Source: Amphimedon queenslandica (taxonomy: Eukaryota; Porifera; Demospongiae; Haplosclerida; Niphatidae). Taken from it: DNA of 34,821 nt. Shown here in pieces: positions 30,120 to 34,821 of this stretch. The position numbers were made by a program, and so were the translations under genes. The stretch is from the NCBI RefSeq assembly GCF_000090795.2, contig NW_003546554.1, positions 1-34,821 of the forward strand, written 5' to 3'. The notes beneath the pieces were generated by a model, which was not told where the DNA came from, did no database searches, and saw only the letters and a program-made list of their open reading frames with translations. Position 1 is the first letter of the stretch; each line of letters opens with the position of its first letter.

Positions 30120-33100
30120 ATGAAGTACATTTTGTACAGTGCAGTCTGCCTTGCCATAGTTGCAGGTAAGAAAAAATATTCTACAGAAGCATGCTACTTA
30201 TTACTTGTCATTGTTTCGCTGCAGTTGTCAATGCACAATACTTCTGCTTCAATTCAGTCGGAGGCAATCCTTGTGGGAGATACATAGGATCAGTAAGTCA
30301 TAATGTTAAAAGAATTATTACATTTTTGTAATGTACATGTACATGCATAATAATAATCCTATATTATTATTACTTGTGCAGTTTGGAGATAAGAGAGAAT
30401 GCTGTGTTGGACAAAGAGCTGGTGGTTATACACCACACGGCAGTGAGGAATGTACATCTTGTGATAACTTCTTAAGTGAGTACTAGGGACTGCATGGGGT
30501 ACTGTAATATAGTATAGTAATAAGAAAATAATAAATAATAATGATAATAATAGTAATAATATCCTACATGTATTAGACAGTTTGACATATTGTGATACAG
30601 TATTGTACATGTACAATGTACATGTAATACAGTGGGGTGATTTTGAAGCTATTTTTTTTTAAAGAAAGCCATGGGTCCATGCTTTTTAAAAATTGAAGTC
30701 AAAATCGGCTCAAACTTTCTACATAGCATAAAGACATCAATGTGTATCAAAAATTGTAATAAAAAAGGGGGTGATTTTGAAGCCATTTTTTGGAAAAACC
30801 ATGGGCTATAGTCCGTGCTTTTTTGCCAAAGTTTAAAAATGTAAAACTTGCATAATCGAAATTGGGCTAACTATACAATATCTTCACATGTAATGATTTA
30901 TGTATTTCAAATTATTTATCATGTGCTACTTCCTTTTTAGATCCATTTGCCCCACGTGGCCCTGATGGACCTCCTGGTAGAGTTACTGGCCCAGTAAGAC
31001 TGAGAGCAGCTCCATTATACTCTCTTTAACTTGCTTTTCTCTTTTATAATAATTAGTTAATTCCTGGTGCACCTGGACTTCCTGGACCACCTGGAAATAA
31101 TGTGAGTTAATATTAATATTAATTAATTACATTTCATTTAAAAACTGCTGTATTAATTGATTATTTATTTGTTAGGGTGAAGATGGTGAAGATGCAGCTG
31201 ATGGTCAACCCGGAAACCCCGTATGAGAGAGAGAATGTTTATTAGGTGTTTAAAATAATACTTGCTTATTAGGGTGGCCCCGGAGAACCTGGTGCCCCAG
31301 GTCCACACGGACCACCTGGACCACCCGGCAGAGTTGGATTCCCCAAAGGACCCAAGGTATAGTACATACTCGTATAATGTTGTGATTATTGTAAAGATTT
31401 AAAACAGAATTAGGTGTTTCAGGTTTTAATTGTATTGATTTATTGTTTTTTTTTTCTTAATTTTTAGGGAGCCATTGGTTTCCCCGGCTATGCTGGTCAA
31501 CCAGGAATGAAAGGAGAGAAAGGTCCCCAAGGAATTAAGGGAATACCTGGCACCCCTGGACCTAATGGACACCCTGGATTGAAGGGACCACCTGGACCAC
31601 CTGGACCCCATGGACCACCTGTAAGGGAATAAATATAAGGAACAATAAATAACGCCATCATACTATTATTATTATTAATTAAGGGTTCACCTGGTGCTAC
31701 TGGAAACCTTGGAGCTCCTGGAGCCCCTGGAGCTAAGGGACCAACTGGTGTACCAGGGCAATCTGGAGCACCCGGTGCAACTGGAGATCCTGGTGACCAA
31801 GGTCGTCCTGGATCCCGTGGTGCTGTTGGCGTAGCTGGTAATCCTGGAGCTGATGGACCTACTGGCCCTCCTGGCCCACCTGGACCACCTGTTAGCTCTC
31901 TGTGCTGTGTATATCTGGTTAAATTATTATTTTAATTTTTAGGGATTTCCTGGATTCCCTGGTGAGGCTGGCCATCAAGGAGACAAAGGAGCTCCCGTGA
32001 GTTCGCACCTTTTAATTTTAACTTTAGATTTTATGTATTATACTGTATGTAGGGAGGACCTGGTGCTACTGGCAATCAAGGTGAACAAGGACCACAGGGA
32101 GCTAGAGGACCAGCTGGAAACATAGGTCCACCTGGTGCCCAAGGACCTCCTGTGAGCAAAAAATATCATCTTGTTTATAATTAATAATAAATAATTAACG
32201 ATAGGGAGCACCTGGCGATCAAGGAAGTCCTGGTAGACAAGGACCAGCTGGTGCCCCAGGACGTGATGGTAACCCTGGAGAGAGAGGAACTGATGGTGCC
32301 CCTGTGAGTCTATTATAATCACTAACTATATTCAATTATTATCAACATGACCTTCACAGGGTGAAAATGGTGCTCCTGGACCTAAAGGACCAACTGGAAT
32401 CAAGGGAGACGTAGGAAAGAGAGGAAACTCTGGAGCACCTGGTAAAACAGGTTATGCCGGACGTAAGGGAGACACTGGAGCAATGGGATTCCCTGGAGAG
32501 ACTGTAAAATAAATAAATAATAATAATAATTATTATTATTATTATTGTTGTTGTTGTTGTTGTTAGGGTCATGCTGGTCAACGTGGTCAAAAGGGACAGA
32601 AAGGACCTCAAGGTGAAAAGGTAAGATGTGTGGTAGTGTAGTATATGTATTAATGTAAACATCTAAAATTATATTAAATTATTATTAATAAGTATTATTA
32701 CTTTTAATTGAGTAAAAATTAAGTATAATTTTGACCTCAAAGTGAGTGAATTTTATCCTTTACAGGGAGCTCAAGGAGAAAATGGTGATCCTGGACAAGC
32801 TGGAGCTAAGGGACCAATCGGTCGTAATGGCGTACCTGGTGAGCAGGGACCTGCTGGAGCATCTGGAGACACTGTAAGATATGCATGTACACGTACGTGT
32901 ACAGTATCATCATTATTGTACATACAATAGGGATCTGTAGGAGAACCTGGAGCCAACGGAAAGCCTGGTAGCCCTGGATCAGCTGTAAGTATTGCCTTAC
33001 TTTAGACCACGTATTGATTGTATTGTTATTATAGGGAGATGCTGGTGGTACTGGTGATCTTGGCGATCCTGGCCCGAGAGGACCATCTGTATGTTGTATT

Positions 33101-33255
33101 TTAAAATGACAATAAAACTAAATTGTCACTTCAATGTAGGGTAATCCTGGATCTGATGCATCACCTGGCTTCCCTGGAAGAAGAGTAAGTTATTATAATT
33201 ATTATTGTTATTGTTATTATTATTATTATTATGTTATTATATTATTATTGTTAAT

Positions 33256-33319
<64 letters not shown>

Positions 33320-34796
33320 GTAGGGACCACCTGGTCTACCCGGAGAGCCTGGAAGCCCTGGTATTGATGGACACCCTGTGAGTCAATTAGCTTGTACTGA
33401 TACTCTATATATACATGTGTGTACTTATCCAGGGAAGACCTGGTAATCAAGGACCACTCGGCCCAGCCGGTGTTAAGGGACCACCTGGATCACCTGGCGC
33501 TCAAGGACACCCTGGACCAATAGGAGAGACTGGACCCACTGGTGATGATGGAGCAGATGGAGCTGATGGAGACCCAGGCAATCCTGTAAGATAATTGAAT
33601 AATAATAATAGTATTACTAATAATTACTTTAGGGACCAGCTGGTAACAAAGGACCCCAAGGACAGCATGGAGAGCAGGGTGATCCTGGTGATAAGGGATC
33701 GACCGGACCACCAGGACAAGCTGGACCTAAAGGACCCAAAGGCTCAAGTGGACCTGCTGGCCCTCGTGGAGCTAAGGGAGACGTTGGAGCTCAAGTAATT
33801 TACACAATCTTACGCAAAAAAATATTGATAATTTTATTTTATAGCGTGAAGTTTGTAGTAATGATTATTTATTGTGTTTAGGGAGCCCAAGGAGCTCGTG
33901 GAGATCAGGGACAGAAGGGAGAGCGTGGTGCCCCAGGGAAAAATGGACCTCAAGGAGGACCTGGTCAACCAGGAGCAGCTGGACCAGCTGGTAATCAAGG
34001 TGCCAAAGGACAGAGAGGAGGACCTGTCAGTTTAACTTATTATGGAAATACTTTAGTGAGTCCTCATTCCTCAGGGAAGACAAGGAGAGCAAGGAGAAAT
34101 TGGAAGACCTGGACCTTCTGGACCAAGAGGCTATCCTGGAGAGAAAGGAACGGGTGGTGATCCTGGTGCACCTGGAGCTGATGTAATTTTTAAATAATAT
34201 AAAGTATTGTGTGTGTGACTCATTATGGTTTAATGATAGGGTGAGCGTGGACCAAACGGTCCAGTCGGCCGTCCTGGTAAGCCTGGCTCTAAAGGAGGAC
34301 AAGGAGCAGTCGGTGCACCTGGTCGTGACGGAGAAACTGGAGCACAGGTTAGTGACCCAGATTATAGTTTAGTTTTTTAAGATCATTATTATCCTAGGGA
34401 CCTGCTGGACCAGCTGGGCCTGTTGGATCTACTGGATCAAGAGGAGCAAGAGTAAGTACATTTACAGCAAAATTATGAATACTATTTCATTTATTTTTAC
34501 TTTTTATTTAATTTTGTTAGGGAGACGCTGGTGCACCTGGTAACCCAGGATCAGCTGGTGCTGTTGGAGCCCCAGGCAACACTGGACCTCAAGGAGAGAA
34601 AGGAGAATCTGGAGATCGTGGCGCTCCTGTAAGATGGCCGTTTCTCGAATCAACATGTTCATGAACATCATTTGTGATTATTTTGTAGGGTCCCCAAGGT
34701 GCAGCTGGTAGCCCCGGTACTCCCGGAACACCTGGACCAAAGGGACAGAAAGGAAAACGTGGAGATCCTGGAGCACATGGTCGACCTGGACCAGCT
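30120..34796 (+). CDS. Collagen with N-terminal properdin/TB-like Cys module, 5' part only (835 codons)
   Basis: The 27 exons in the window total 2505 nt, in frame. Exons 30120-30165, 30225-30292 and 30382-30475 encode a signal peptide ([15 protein letters not shown]) and a module with six Cys spaced C-C-CC-C-C ([26 protein letters not shown]). This spacing resembles the N-terminal TB-like domain of properdin. Exons 30941-30993 to 31273-31356 are Gly-X-Y with breaks ([24 protein letters not shown]). From 31468 on, the helix continues in exons mostly of 45, 54, 99, 108, 144, 153, 162 or 207 bp, including 31684-31890, 33633-33794 and 34689-34796. Donor GTAAG at 34797 shows that it continues. 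The C-propeptide, and hence fibrillar status, is not visible. It points away from the first collagen gene, with the RIIa gene between. Confidence 0.9.
30631..30850. repeat. Inverted diverged copy of the 177-bp repeat in collagen intron
   Basis: Read on the minus strand it contains the GCATAGTCC-like, CCATGG, TTTTTGGAAAAA and ATGCTATGTAGAAAGTTTGAG elements of the 11824-12790 array, about 1.2 units. It lies in the intron 30476-30940. Confidence 0.75.
33200..33321. repeat. (ATT)n microsatellite in collagen intron
   Basis: An ATT-rich tract, pure from about 33260, ending directly at the acceptor of exon 33324-33377. Confidence 0.95.
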
Positions 34797-34821
34797 GTAA
34801 GAAAGGATTGGGTATCATGTA

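Noticed and set aside
29794..30123. 109-codon plus ORF just before the second collagen
   Set aside because: No signal, domain or homology was seen. It overlaps the collagen ATG in another frame and is more likely 5' UTR or promoter.
1..34821. tRNA, rRNA, CRISPR, prokaryotic operons, viral or toxin genes
   Set aside because: No such signatures were seen. Gene structure is intron-rich and metazoan throughout.

Overview
The window looks like a metazoan nuclear genome, most likely a demosponge. This is inferred from very short AT-rich introns (often 50-70 bp), densely packed genes on both strands, fibrillar-type collagen genes, and many small Ig/FN3 cell-surface receptors. There is no bacterial, phage, CRISPR or organellar signal. 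Coding models were built by hand from GT-AG (one GC-AG) splice sites and phase matching. Every complete model closes in frame from start to stop.

Region 1 (about 1-17,730) is a cluster of single-pass or GPI-type surface receptors. Three complete paralogues (1106-2787, 3288-4746 and 7562-9000, all minus) share the layout signal peptide, Ig-like exon, FN3 exon, split second FN3, TM/tail exon, with phase-1 introns. A partial fourth (1-582, minus) lacks the FN3 exons. Between 5,000 and 7,250 lies a graveyard of the same family: a fused Ig/TM relic, an 81-bp palindrome, inverted fragments, an orphan intact FN3 exon, and a MITE-like hairpin element whose empty site survives in a paralogous promoter. 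Head-to-head with the 7562-9000 gene is a 610-aa Ig-FN3-FN3-FN3 receptor (9682-13543, plus) with NPxY motifs in its tail. Next come a 472-aa Ig-FN3-mucin-stalk receptor (13905-15737, plus) and a probably GPI-anchored Ig-FN3 protein (15931-17727, minus).

Region 2 (18,330-27,729, minus) is a complete fibrillar collagen gene. It has 42 coding exons and encodes 1324 aa: signal peptide, a short N-propeptide with a minor helix, a main Gly-X-Y helix of about 337 triplets encoded mostly by 54-bp-multiple exons, and a COLFI C-propeptide.

Region 3 (28,349-29,625, plus) is a two-exon gene with an N-terminal RIIa dimerisation/docking domain of the sperm protein 17 (SPA17) type, followed by a long acidic hexapeptide-repeat tail. 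It lies divergently from the collagen gene.

Region 4 (30,120 to the right edge, plus) is the 5' part of a second collagen gene. Its N-terminus carries a six-cysteine module resembling the properdin/TB-type fold, followed by Gly-X-Y exons that run off the window.

The most interesting unit is the receptor cluster. Its single variable Ig domain, conserved FN3 membrane-proximal part, tandem duplication with gene relics, divergent promoters carrying ETS-like motifs and varied tails recall invertebrate allorecognition or immune receptor complexes. That function is inference only.
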